DNA from: Carallia brachiata
Taxonomy: Eukaryota > Streptophyta > Magnoliopsida > Malpighiales > Rhizophoraceae
Assembly: GCA_021464245.1 (NCBI GenBank)
Contig: JADCRB010000005.1
Coordinates: 186,001-250,000, forward strand
Direction: 5' to 3'
Length of the DNA stretch: 64,000 bases
The position numbers and the translations under genes were made by a program. Below are positions 35,523 to 47,320 of this stretch, one piece after another (the first letter of the stretch is position 1; every line of letters begins with the position of its first letter). The notes beneath the pieces are model-generated. The model did no database searches, was not told where the DNA came from, and worked only from the letters and a program-made list of their open reading frames with translations.

Positions 35523-36010
35523 GGAGTGCATTTGGTACACAGACTGGACAGTGCAATATAAGATAGTATAGGCTAATATAGTATAGGATAGGCTAGATTA
35601 CTAGCTTATATTATGTTTGGATGTCATCAAATATTATAGAATAGTTGTCCTTTTTAATGTTTGGATGATATGTGATAGAATAGTATAGTATATCAGAATT
35701 ACTTTTTTACCCTTAGAAATAATTGATTTACATTTACTATTAATGTTAATTTTTTTATTAAAAATAATTAAAATTAAGTAATGAAATTAATATTTATTTT
35801 ACATGTTATTATACATTATACTGTTTATAATTTTTCAATTTTGTATAAAAAATATTTTTTTAAATTAAGTATTAATTTTATTTATACAAATAAATTTTAA
35901 AATATCAAAAAAAGATTAATTATTTTTTATAATTTTTTGAGGAAAAATTAAATAAATTTTAACAGATAAATTTTCAAATTTATATGAAAAAAAAAAGAAA
36001 GAATGAGCAC

Positions 36011-36046
<36 letters not shown>

Positions 36047-36573
36047 GGAGGAGAGAGAAAGGAAGGGAAGAAGGAGGAGGGAGGTGAGAGAAAGCGAAGA
36101 GAGGGAGATGAGGAGTGAGAGAGAGAGAAGAGGGATGAGAAAGAAAGGGAAGAGAGAGAGAGACAAGGATTGAGAGAGAGAAGAGGGAAGAGAGAGAAAA
36201 GAAAGAGAGAGACGAGGAGTGAGAGAGAGGAGAGAGGAGAGAGAAAGGAAAGAGGGATAAGAGGAGTGAGAGAGAGAAGATGAGAGAGAAATGAATTTTT
36301 TAAATTTTATGTTAATTTTTTAAAAAATATTTAAAATTTATTTTAATCAAGAGGATATTTTAGTAAATATATAATTTATTAACACTAGTCCATGATGTGG
36401 GATAGACTAGCCCATAGGAGTTAGAGGGATAGTACTATCCCATATTCATGGGATAATAAGCCCACACTAACCTATCCTATACTTATCTTATTAACCAACC
36501 AAACATGGACTAAGGTGGGATAGTTGACCACTAGCCTATCCTATCTTATCCTATGTCATGAAAGAAACGCACC
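35523..36573. mobile_element. MITE-like DNA transposon inside copy H protease
   Basis: A 1051-bp insertion splits the protease frame. The ends are GGAGTGCATTTGG on the left and (reverse complement) GGGTGCGTTTC on the right, an imperfect terminal inverted repeat. A CTA target duplication sits at 35520-35522 and 36574-36576. Subterminal blocks with repeated TAGGATAGGCTAG-type motifs are inverted at the two ends. A 3-bp duplication and a GGGTGCGTTTGG-like end fit a PIF/Harbinger (Tourist-like) non-autonomous element. No transposase is seen. Confidence 0.7.
35994..36292. repeat. Purine-rich (GA)n low-complexity tract inside the MITE
   Basis: About 300 bases almost free of pyrimidines on the plus strand, built of GAGA and GAGGA units with imperfect repeats. 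Its open frames are artefacts of the repeat. Confidence 0.9.
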
Positions 36574-38418
36574 CTAAATATTTACATCAACCAACTTCTG
36601 AGAAGCTTTCTACTGCTAATGCTTCTAAGTTAACAATTACAGGCAAAACTGATGCCTATGTTATTAATAAAGACATTAGTATTTTAACTTCTTTCTTATT
36701 GATAAAAGATGTCTATCATTCTATAATTTTGGGTACACCATTTATCAGTATGATAACTCCTTACAAGGTCAGTTATCATGGTATTTGTTTTCAAACCAAA
36801 AACTCTTCTCAGAAATACATATTAAAATTTTTCAAAAACCTAAAACCAGAAATCTTAATCTTTTAAAAGCACACAGCATTTATCAAAATGAGATTCATCT
36901 TTTAATAAAATCTAAAGAAGCAGATCTTTTGGTCTTAAAAAATTATGTTTCTTTAAAACACATTGAAAACCAACTTTCAAATGATTTTGTAAAAAAGAAA
37001 ATTTTTGATTTATAAAGTCTTTTTGAAAGAGAAATATGTGCTGATCTTCCTAATGCATTTTGGGAACGTAAACAACATCTTGTTGATCTTCGTTATGAAA
37101 AGGATTTTGATGAACATCACATTCCTACTAAGGCTAGACCAACTCAAATGAATGCTGAACTCCTACAGCATTGTCAAAAGGAACTCTCTGATTTACTTAG
37201 TAAGAAGCTAATCAGAAAGTCTAGGTTACCATGGTCTTGTGCGGTATTCTATGTCAACAAGAATTTCGAAATAGAACGTGGTGTTCCTCGATTAATTATT
37301 AATTATAAACCATTAAACTCTACGCTTAGATGGATTAGGTACCCTATTCCTAACAAGCGTGACCTTTTAAATAAACTTCATTCTGCATTCATATTCTCTA
37401 AATTTGACATGAAATATGAATTTTGGTAGATACAGATTGCTCTAAAAGACAGATATGAAGCTGCATTCACAGTTCCATTTGGACAATTTGAATGGAATGT
37501 CATGCCATTTGGATTAAAAAATGCACCAAGTAAATTTCAGCGTATCATGAATGATATTTTTGCTGCATATTCATCATTCATAATTGTTTACATTGATGAT
37601 GTTTTGGTCTTTTCGCATTCATTGCATGAGCATTTTAAACATCTTAAAACCTTTTTCTTTATTACGAAGAAAAATGGCCTTGTTGTCTCTAAACCAAAGA
37701 TGTCTCTCTTTTAAACTCGTGTAAGATTTCTTGGACATCATATCATTCAAGGGACCATTACCCCAATAAAGAGATCTCTTTCTTTTGTTAAAAAATTTCC
37801 TAATAAGATCCTTGATAAAATCCAACTCCAGAGATTCCTTGGAAGTCTCAACTATGTCCTTGATTTTTATCCCAATCTGAAACAACTTTGTAAACATTTT
37901 CATGACAGACTTAAGAAAAATCCTCCTTCTTGGTCTAATATCCACAGTAACATTGTTTGCCAGATTAAAATGCAGGTAAAAGACATTCCTTGTCTTTTTT
38001 TACTTGACCCCCTTTCACCCAAGATAGTTGAAATAGATGCTTCTGATCTTGGATATGGTGGAATATTAAAACAACTTTCTAATAGCCAGGAGCGTATTAT
38101 ACAATACTATTCTGGACATTGGAAAGGTACCCAATTAAACTATCCTACTATTCAGAAAGAAGTTTTAAGCATTGTTTTATGCATTTCTAAATTTCAGTCC
38201 AATTTACTAAATCAGAAGTTCTTACTTCGAATTGATTGTAAATCTGCAAAAGATATTTTAGAAAAGGATGTTAAAAACATTACTTCTAAATAAATTTTTG
38301 CATGATGACAAGCTATACTTAGTATTTATGATTTTGATATTGAGTATATAAAAGGAGAAAATAATTCTTTCACAAATTTTCTAACTAGAGAATTCCTCCA
38401 AAATAGGCCTTCCTCATC

Positions 38419-39085
38419 ATGCCTCTTAAAAAATCCAAAAAGGATAAACGTAAAACCCAGGTTTTGGAAGAAACCGTTGAAAGCCCCATTAAAACCACCA
38501 CTAAACTAATGGCAGATGTCATTAAAACCAATAAAACTACTAAACCTTTCGTTACCCCAACCGATTTTCAACCCATTAAAACCATCAAACCAAAATCTTG
38601 GATTGATATAGTGGAAGAAGAGGTTGAAGAACAAAAAACTACTAAAGAACTACAAGTCCAGAAATGGGCTCAACAGTTAGTTCAAAACCTAGAGCTTATT
38701 CAGGCCCTCCAAACTATCACACAAAATAAACCACAGTCTGAAGAACCCTCAGGTATGATTACTAAATCCATTTTTAATAAACAAAAGGAGATAGTCTCAT
38801 CTTCCTCTCACGAGCTACCTCAAAATGTTTTTAAAACCCATTATGGAGATACTCCTAAATGGACTGATATTTCCCTATACCAATTTTTCAAAATTTGTTT
38901 GTACTTGAGAATGGATATGCTTCTAGCCAGCCCTCAAACAGGGTACAAAAAGTTTTCGGAGACCATTGGAATTATAAACCCTGGGATTATGACAAACATA
39001 TATCTTACTATATGGCTATCTTATCTCCTGTTGAAAACCCTTCAGTAAAATGGCAATTCCAATACCCTACTAAAACTCCTAATGG
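38419..39085 (+). pseudogene. Copy H ORF2, N-terminal half, truncated
   Basis: It starts MPLKKSKKDKRKTQ, homologous to copy B ORF2, and runs to the segment PSVKWQFQYPTKT. A frameshift lies between residues about 150 and 165 (38870-38900). At about 39085 it meets an inverted piece of the same ORF. Confidence 0.8.
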
Positions 39086-39086
39086 C

Positions 39087-39412
39087 AAAATTCACATGGC
39101 CATTGATTTCTGGAATACATCCAAAGTAATCCCCCCATAGTAGAAACCAGTTAGGAATAGTTTTAGGGTTGAAGGTTTTATCGAAATATATCAACCAACT
39201 ATGGCCTTTTTTCTGGTTTTGGTAGAAAAAAACATTGAACCATGCTTGTTGATAATCCCAATAGGAATAACAAGGATATAATTTATTTTTAGGATCCTGG
39301 TTTATTCCAATATGATCCAATCCTGAAGGAAAACCAAAGTTTTCAGGATGGATAATATTAAAGATTTGACAAGTGGAATAGGAATAGTCTTTGGTATGAT
39401 CAAAGACAGTGT
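39087..39412 (-). pseudogene. Inverted ORF2 scrap at the right end of the viral block
   Basis: The minus-strand frame 39425-39042 contains TKDYSYSTCQIFN and YSYWDYQQAWFNVFFYQN, the middle of the viral ORF2, of the diverged H type. Homology ends at DYFGC. It faces copy H ORF2 tail-to-tail and forms the right border of recognisable viral sequence. Confidence 0.8.
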
Positions 39413-40716
39413 AAGAAAGAATCAAAATTTTTTTTCCTTTATCTACGCATCTTCCTATTTATAAGCCATAGCTTACTTCAATATTTTCAATTAGGGCATT
39501 TTTCAATCACATTATGTATTGAAGACTGCATGTAATTGAGTAGTTCCTCCTAACCTTGTGGACTATGCTCTTGTCTATGGTCATGCAAGTGATAACACTG
39601 CTAGCGATAAGGGGCGAGAGACTTAGGTATATTAGTGTATCAAGAATTAGCTAAAAAAAAAAATTACTTTTCTCATGAAGGCATAGGAAAATTATATTGT
39701 GGATGAGACATAGCTTCCATAAACACTAACATTATTAGCTATTCTTTCCCAACTTATCATGACAAATGTGAACCTTATATCAAAAGAGCATACATCTAAA
39801 ATGTTTTGAGTGATTACAATCTTTTTTTTTTTTTCTATGAAATGAGATTTTTTTAGCAATTGGAATACGTGCGAAAATATGAGTGTTATTTACTATTCCA
39901 TTACAATTTGTGGAGCAAGGTAAAAAATCAAGTAAATACATTATTAATAATATGAGTTTAGAAAAGCAAAAGTATATTGTTCTTGCTTTCTGTACTTCAT
40001 GATTTTATTATAATGAGAGAATAATTAGATACTTTTTTCTTACAATATACTGATGAGAATGCCAATGTTGAAGATAATGGTGAAAATAATTCTCCAGACT
40101 CATATAAGACGGTAAATGTTCGTCAGAGTTAATTATGTCAGATGGGTCGTGTTTGAGATGACATTGCACAAGTTTTATGCCAAAAACATAATAGTTAAAT
40201 GTACCAAAAATTTATGTTTGCTTATCGTATCACAAGTATTTTATAATATTATATACTTACGGATTAAATTTTAAGTTTTAACTTATTTTGAAAGGAAAAT
40301 GTAGTTGGCTTGAGATGGATACTCAAGCCAACTACTCTTAACTAATGGGAGGGGTTGAAAATGGGGGCATATTGTAGCCCCCCTATTTTCAAAAGGACCT
40401 GGGTCTGGTATTGAGACTCTTTTGGTTCAGGTACTTAGGTCCTATTTTAAATATCAAAATATATTGCATCTCATTCATTAATTTTTCATATCTTATATAC
40501 TGATAGTAATTTTTTTGTAAAATTCTAGTTATAACTAAAAATAATTATTGATAAAAATAAATTTTTCGCGAAAGACAGCAGAAAATGGACAGACAACTAA
40601 AAACAGATAACAATGGGTGATGACAAAAAAATTATAGCTGAAAATAACAAAAGAACTGACAATATAATTAAACGAGCCTTTAGTGATTTAAATGTTAATT
40701 TGTCCCAAGTATAAAC
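39413..40716. other. AT-rich spacer with two adjacent hairpins
   Basis: No gene seen. At 40301-40335 a perfect 14-bp inverted repeat (GTAGTTGGCTTGAG, 7-base loop), and at 40355-40392 a second inverted repeat with G-run/C-run arms (TTGAAAATGGGGGC, two-base bulge, 8-base loop). Confidence 0.6.
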
Positions 40717-40744
40717 TTTTTTTTTAAGACAAAAGATACTTCAT

Positions 40745-43700
40745 TCATGCATTCAAATTAGGTACATCATTTTTTAGAATAAGAACAAGTTCAGTAATGT
40801 TCTTAAGATCCCAACAGGTTTCCATATTAGTAGACAAAGCTTTCTTATCTAGTAACTGAGTAGCATTATTACATTCCCTACATGCACATATTGAAAAGCT
40901 TGTGAAGCCTGAAGTCACCGTCCAAATATCACCAGCAATGACCCCACCTATAGACCTATCAAATACCCTAGAAGAGACGAGCTGCACCGCCAATAGACAA
41001 TTAGTCTTAATGCGCACATGGGTCAAAGAAAACTCAGAATCTTTCTAGACCGCAAACCTAAGTGCAAGTAATTCCATAATCTCTACTAAGAAACTTCCGT
41101 GGACAGAATTGGTAACCATATAAATCGGCACCCCATTTATGCCCTTAATGATCACTCCCATCCCTTCACCATGAGTACGTAAGGCGACATCAATATTCAT
41201 CTTTACAAAGCCCTCATCAGGTGGTCTCTATGGAGAAGACAAGCCCACTTGCCTATGAAGCACATCTTTCCAATTTTCATTATTGAAGCCTCCATACAAG
41301 GTTAATGCCCACCTCATAGTTTTAATAAGATCAATGGACTTTCCTTGCATAACACGCATATTGCGCCCCTTCTAAATGGCCCATAAAAGCATTGTTGTTA
41401 GCTTAGTTACCACACTATCCCCCTTCTCAAAGATATCACCCTGCTAGTCTACCAGATTCAAAGGAGCCAAATTTGCAACCCACAACCCCAGTGGACTACC
41501 AAACCAAGTGGCCACAGCACGGGGACACAAGAGTAGTGCATGCGCTACACACTCACTAACTTGCCAACAGAAAACACACGAGCTACTAGCTGGTAGGCCA
41601 TGTTTCGATATATTCGCTCTTGTTGGAAGAAAATTCTTATATGCTTTCTATACCAAATGTTTAACTTTGCTCGGACATCAAGTCTCCAAATAGCTTTCCA
41701 CCGAAAATTCCCACCACTTCCAAGCATAGAGGAAGAGCATGACAGGGTAGACTTCGACAAACTATCTAGAGCAAGTCTGTAGGCACTTTTAACAATATAC
41801 TGCCAATTCCTTTCATAGTGCCATACCAACTGATCCTCTAACTTACGGAAGCTTAACGGGATTGAGAGAATTCAGTCACACTCCAAAGGGCTAAAACAAT
41901 GTCTAACAAGCCCTTCCCGCCACCAATGTCTATCCTGATCAATTAAACATGATACCAGATTGGATTCAAGAACCAAACAAGGTGACAGGGACTGAAGTCC
42001 ATTTTGAGAAGGAAGTCACGGGTTAGACCACATACGTACCTTCTCCCCATTGCCAATGAGTCACCTAGCGCCTTTCTGTAGAAGCAATTTGGATGTCAAA
42101 TGCTTCTCCAAGTATAGCTTGGCAAAGTACCCAATCTCACTTCAAAGAAATTTGTATCAGGGAAATACCAAGCCATAAACACTCGTGCCTTTAAAGAGCC
42201 TTCATTTGTAACCAAGCGCCATGCTTATTTTACCAGCATTGCTTGATTAAAAACACTAAAATCCCTAAACTTCAGACAACCAATTGCCTTTGATTTGGAT
42301 AAACAATCCCATGAGGCCCAATAGATCTTCCTTGAAGTCTCACTATTTCCCCACCAGAACTTATTAGCTAGCAAAGCCAATTCTATACATAGTGACTGTA
42401 GCAAGGAGAAGCAACTCATCTAATAAGTAGGGATGGCTTGAACAACAGTTTTAATCAATATCTCATTCCCTACTTTTGATAAAAAGCTTTCTTTTCAACC
42501 TTGCAACTTTTTTTAGACCCAGTCAAGAATAAGGTTGAAAGCTCTCATCTTCGAATAACCAATATCCACTAGTAGACCAAAATGTCTCTTGGGCCTCCTA
42601 ATCGCTGTTAGATTCAAAAAAATTTTGGATTATATTTCTGACTTCTACTCGCACATTTTGGCTAAATAAAAGCCCTATTTGGTTCAGATTAATTTATTGG
42701 CCTGAGATATTTTCATACTGTGTCAATATGTCCATAAGAGCCTGTCAGTCACCTATTGAAGTTGCTGAAAAGATAAGAATATCATCCATGAAAAATAGAT
42801 GCAAAATTAGAGGGGCACACTTGCACAACTGAAAATCATACAGCCAACCAGTTTAAATAGCATAATTAAGCAACATGGAAAAGCCTTCTGCACAAATAAT
42901 AAAGAGAGCGTGATATGGGGTCACCGTATCTTAACCCTCTAGATGGCACAAAGGATCGTTATGGCATAGAATTGACCAATAAAAAATATGATACTGTCGA
43001 CATACACCACAAAATAAGGCTCACCCACCCTCAATGAAAGGCCATTTTAAGCATAATGGCCGCCAAGAAAGGCCATTGAACACGATCATAAGCCTTACTC
43101 ATATTCAATTTGAGAGCCATAAAACCTTTATTCCCACAATATTAATGGTACAGGGTGTAAAACGCTTCATAATTAATCAAAGCATTATCAGTAATTGACC
43201 TACTAGGCACAAAAGCATTATGTGTCTCCAAAATAATATCCGACGAAATAATTTTCAATCTATTAGCAATATCTTAGTGACAAGTTTCGTGACAACATTA
43301 CAAAGACTAATAAGTGAAAATCCTTACAATATTTTGGACAAAAGGACTTTTGAATTAAAGCCACATATGTGTGATTTAAAAGAGCAGGATCTTCACCCCC
43401 ACTAAGGATATGCAAGACAACACTAACCACATCTCCCCTAACATTGTGCCAAAAAGACTAGTAAAAGTAGGCAGGAAAACCATCAGGACAAGGTGCTTTG
43501 AATGGATACACTTGCTTGAGAGCCACAACCATATTTTCTTCTATGAATGGGCGCATCAAGATCCGATTCATGTTGGGTGTGACTCAACTCTGAACACACT
43601 CCAACACTGGCTAAACCTCCATCCTTCCTCAAGTGGTAAATAGGTTCTCAAAGAAGGATGTAAGGCACATACCGATACTAGCATCATCCATGTCAACATG

Positions 43701-44870
43701 TCAGTTATCATCAACAAGCCATCGTATGGCATTATGTCCTTTCCTCTGTGATGCCATGAGATGAAAATACTTAGTGTTCTTATCGCGCTTCTGAAGCCAA
43801 GTTGCCTGAGACTGCTGAGCCCACATAATTTTCTCTCTTAAGAAGCTCATCAATATTCCTTTGCAAGCAATGACTAGCTTTAATATTCTCATATGTAAGA
43901 GGGGCTAGTTCCAATGTGGCTTGCTCACGTTGCAACTTCTTTAGTTCATTTTTTACGTTCCCAAAACTCTTGCATCCCACTATTCTAATGCTTTTCCACA
44001 AGAATTGATCCTCTCCACAACAACGACATCCCTACCCAACTTCTCATAAGACAACCATAAATCCACCACCATGGCTTCGCAGCTTGAGTCTCGCAACCAC
44101 ATCTGCTCAAAGCAAAATGGTTGTCATCGAGAGGAAAGGATGGGAGTTGGTCTATCTAACTGTACTACCAAAATAGAATGGTCGGACTCAAATTTTGAGA
44201 AGTGCTACAGTAGGACATCAGGATATAAATCCAGAATTGATTATTAACAAAGAATCCGTTTAGATGTTCATACACATTTTCTTATCCTTTTTGTCCATTA
44301 GTCCATGTAAATTCATAACCCAATTAAGGTATTTTAAAAAACTCACAATGAACAATAGTTTCTTAATACCTAGTCATGTACTCTACATGTCGCAATCTAC
44401 CTCCTTTCTTCTCAAAAGCAAACCTGATCTCATTCATGTCACTACCACGCAACCAAGGTCCATCAATAGAGGTGCCTAGATTTCTTAGAAGATCTCAGGT
44501 TCTAAATTTATCTTCATCACGTGGCCAACCATAGGTACCAAAACATCTCCAAGAGCTGTCAAATTTTGGGTCAATAATCGTTACATCAATGTGATGCAAG
44601 AATAAAGACACTAAAAAAAAGGACATTGATTCATTCTACAATAGAGATTCTATAATAGAGTGAACCCTCCAGACCTTTCCCTTCTAGTACCTTGGAAGTC
44701 CATAAATAATCCATGCCTAACCTTCAAACTGTGCTTTACCTTCTCTGCATCGAAAGACTTTAGCCTAGTCTCTATAAGAAAGACTAAGCTAGGAACATGA
44801 AGCTGTGAAAGGTTCCTAACTATGCTAACTGCACGAGGCATCCCTAGATCTCAACGATTCCAGCTTAAGA
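40745..44870 (-). pseudogene. LINE ORF2: endonuclease, reverse transcriptase, zf-RVT, RNase H (broken)
   Basis: In order on the minus strand: an endonuclease start with a SWN...LGMPRAV block (about 44810-44870) and VFLIETRLKS (about 44750-44780). A linker with QSQATWLQKRDKNTKYFHLM is near 43750-43810. The RT has [19 protein letters not shown] near 43045-43100 and an FMDD active-site motif at 42781-42792. An RT C-terminal segment with FWWGNSETSRKIYWASWD is near 42285-42345, the zinc-binding zf-RVT region is near 41545-41829, and an RNase H-like domain ends near 40745. The family usually has FADD at the RT site; here the alanine is methionine. Many stops are present. Confidence 0.8.
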
Positions 44871-45189
44871 GCACCACAGCTACTAATAGAGCTGCCCCGC
44901 AGCCTCTGTTGATAAAAGAAAATTTTGCACCACAAAGATACCATCACCACCACTCTTAGCATTTTTTTGCCCCAAGAAAATAGTTTTAGCCCCATTACCT
45001 TTGGATTGAAGAGAACCCTTTCTCTTGCCCATGATTGAAGCATACTGACCATCAGTGAATTTTCCTCCATGCTGAGTAGCCTTTTGAAGCCCAGTCTGTG
45101 AAGAAATTTCACTAGACATTGAGATAGAAGCTTAGCAATCTTGAACAAAAGACATGGTGTGGCCTTGTGAAGCTTTGAAGTTAGGCTCT

Positions 45190-46483
45190 ATGTGCACTAG
45201 TTAGGGCGGAGTCGCCACATCATCTTTCTGTCCAGTATTCAAAGAAGTCACTGAAGCCTTAAAAGAATTTGCCACATTAGCCTATGAGGAACAAAAGAAA
45301 AATTGTCAACTTAGCTTACTATCACGTTGGCCAATTGTCCCTCAATAGAAGGAATTTTATTTGTGGCAGGAATCTGACTTAGAAATGCTTCTATGTCTAA
45401 ATAATAATTATGAGATGGATCAGACTTGCTAGTCGACTCCACGCTAGGAATATCATTACCAAATTGGTTGGGGGAGAACAACTCCCTAATTGTGGCAGAC
45501 TTCTGTAATTGACCAATTCCTTTAAAATTGGGATTAGAATCCCTTAAATCATACTCTTTGATATGGCAAGTAGCAAGATTTTTGCCAATTGCACCTAGGA
45601 AAATCGAATTTTGAATTTCAATCCCCTCCTCTAATCTCATAACTGATGGAGTCGACCCTGACTTGTCGTTGTCTGACTTCCAGGCAGTATCCAAAGATGG
45701 CCGGTTTTGCTCCAAATTAGCCTGCCAATCTGAGTACACTAGTTTTCTGACCCGTGCAGTATTCTCCTTAGTCATTTCAATTACCGAAAGTTTAATAGGG
45801 GAAGCCCCCCTGAGTGAATCGCCGAAAAACAACATTGAAGTTGATCAACATCATCTTTCGGTGTCTCATACAATTCACAATCCTTAAAAACATGGCTTAA
45901 ACAACCACAACAATAACAAAAATTCAGTAATTTTTCATACTTAAATGGAATCCATAAAACATCACCTAATTGCTGCTTAACATTAGTTTCATGTAAAAGA
46001 GGATTGTGGATGTCAAACCTCACGTGGAACCTGAGATATCTTGCCCAGCTACCAAGCCCTTCTTCATCAACAACCATAAAAGTTTTAATTTTATTCCCCA
46101 GAGCAACGGCAAAAGATATGATCATACTTTTCTTAAAGAGGTCATATGTGTGAATTTAGAAAGAGGTCCTAAATAACTTTATTTTTAAAGGTTGTTCATC
46201 CCCTTGCAACTCTTGTGGTAGGAGGATATTTTCATCAAACTTTTGCACTCTTAAAACGAAAGTAAAACAAGTTAGCCTCCAATTCCCGAGCCTCTAGGTC
46301 TTTCTTCAGCTTCCAAGCAAGAAGGATGGTGGTTAGGAGAGCCCTAGAATTGAAAGATTTCTCCGACCATAGGCTCCCAACCAAATCAAACCACTTTTGA
46401 CCATGCGAGGATTCATCAGCGTTCTCCTACAAAAGCTCCAAAAGATCGTCTGAATTATCTCGCTGATCTTGAGTAATGGCCAT
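45190..46483 (-). pseudogene. LINE ORF1 (gag-like, DUF4283 type with CCHC knuckle)
   Basis: It starts MAITQDQRDNSDDLLELL, then meets a stop. It continues as WFDLVGSLWSEKSFNSRALL, a segment typical of the DUF4283 nucleic-acid-binding domain of plant LINEs. A zinc knuckle CYCCGCLSHVFKDC (C-x2-C-x4-H-x4-C) is near 45877-45920. A low-complexity C-terminal part runs to about 45310. Stops and shifts make it non-functional. Confidence 0.7.
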
Positions 46484-46699
46484 AATAAGATGTCAAAAAG
46501 AAATATGATTCCAGAAATGAGGAAAAAAGAAGGAGATAAGCCAGCAAACAAACACAAAACTCCACACAGGAGAGCAAAACTCAATGAAATGAAAGGGATT
46601 GCAGAAAGTAGAGAAAAGGCTCTTACATGGCACAAGTCAAGGAGAGATGACACAATAGGATAACCATATTTTGCAACATATATATATAATTTGAAATAT

Positions 46700-47320
46700 A
46701 AACTTGAATATCTTAAAGTTTGTATAAGCTTGTTTTCACTTTGGATTTTTCTTTTTTTGGGAAATTTAGGGGGCAATTAGAGTGATGCAACAACAAATGT
46801 GGATTAATCTTATAAAAGATATATTAAATTAAAAAATAATATATAAGTTATTGAATAAACCCGCACTTCACTCACACTTCTTAGAAATATTGCTTGGGAA
46901 TGAACTTTTTTTTCTTTTAATTAAATGTCGCTGAAAACCGAAATTGAAGATGACGCAAGGATGGCGAGATGGCAGAATCTAGGCCTTGCAATAGCGGAAA
47001 GTGCCTCAAAAAAAAACTCCAAACACGAGCAGCAAAACCGTCTCGCGGACGTTCTTTGCCCTTTTCTTCTAGAAACCTCTTCTCATCTCTCTTTTAAAGC
47101 CTAAAAAGCCCTTCTCCAAGGGTTTAAGTATATATTGTTTGTAAGCCGAAGAACACTTTGCCTTGTCTGGGTCTCATTTTAAGCTCTCAGAGGAGTGCGG
47201 CAGATAAGGTGGAAAGCATCATCCAACCCACCCACCCCCGAAATTATCTTCTTTTAGACGCCAACTGCGATTCCCCCTTCTTCTTTGTTCATTAAAACTA
47301 AACTTGAAAAGTGCTCTCTA
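46700..47320 (+). promoter_or_regulatory. Promoter and 5' UTR of the plastid HSP90 gene, with a putative heat-shock element
   Basis: A TATA-like GTATATATT is at 47128-47136. About 55 bp upstream, TTCTAGAA (47067-47074) forms two perfect inverted nTTCnnGAAn units, with a possible third TTC slightly out of register. The 5' untranslated leader would be about 160 bases. The core is short, so the heat-shock element is a candidate only. Confidence 0.45.

Larger units (their letters stand above)
31748..38290 (+). pseudogene. Copy H ORF1 polyprotein (decayed, split by an insertion)
   Basis: Movement region 31748-32772 (MLPGSIPVALMFRIYYKL near 32309-32362). Coat region about 32780-34700 (YEWNIDGMSEYNILGIL near 33822-33872, SFWKEKFLTGLPILLGEKV near 34262-34318). 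Zinc knuckle CYKCHQPGHMTKFC near 34709-34752. Protease DTGADLNC near 35475-35500. The insertion follows at once; the protein resumes at about 36577 with the RT, and YIDD is near 37587-37600. RNase H ends near 38290. At least eight in-frame stops or shifts are present, for example near 33214, 33499, 33727 and 37429. This copy is dead. Confidence 0.85.
31601..39085 (+). mobile_element. Endogenous pararetrovirus copy H (older, diverged, plus strand)
   Basis: A nearly complete unit on the plus strand: leader (31601-31747, lacking the primer-binding site), ORF1 (31748 to about 38290), then ORF2 (from 38419), truncated at about 39085. It is the same virus type but clearly diverged from copies A-F in every domain, with many in-frame stops. 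It is interrupted by a 1051-bp insertion at 35523-36573. It probably represents an earlier integration or a different viral strain. Confidence 0.85.
40717..46696 (-). mobile_element. Decayed near-full-length LINE retrotransposon (minus strand)
   Basis: A 6-kb plant L1-type LINE with both ORFs recognisable but full of stops and frameshifts. The 3' A-tail shows as a T run at 40717-40725. A 9-bp match TATAAACTT at 40710-40718 and 46697-46705 could be the target duplication, which would set the 5' end near 46696. This is plausible but short and AT-rich. Confidence 0.75.

Noticed and set aside
35948..36166. 72-codon Leu/Ser-rich minus-strand frame
   Set aside because: It is only the translation of the GA-rich low-complexity tract in the MITE.
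10085..39412. Ty3/gypsy LTR retrotransposon cluster, suggested by the protease-RT-RNase H order
   Set aside because: No LTRs and no integrase; a movement-protein domain, a second ORF and a tRNA-Met site once per 7.8-kb unit fit Caulimoviridae.
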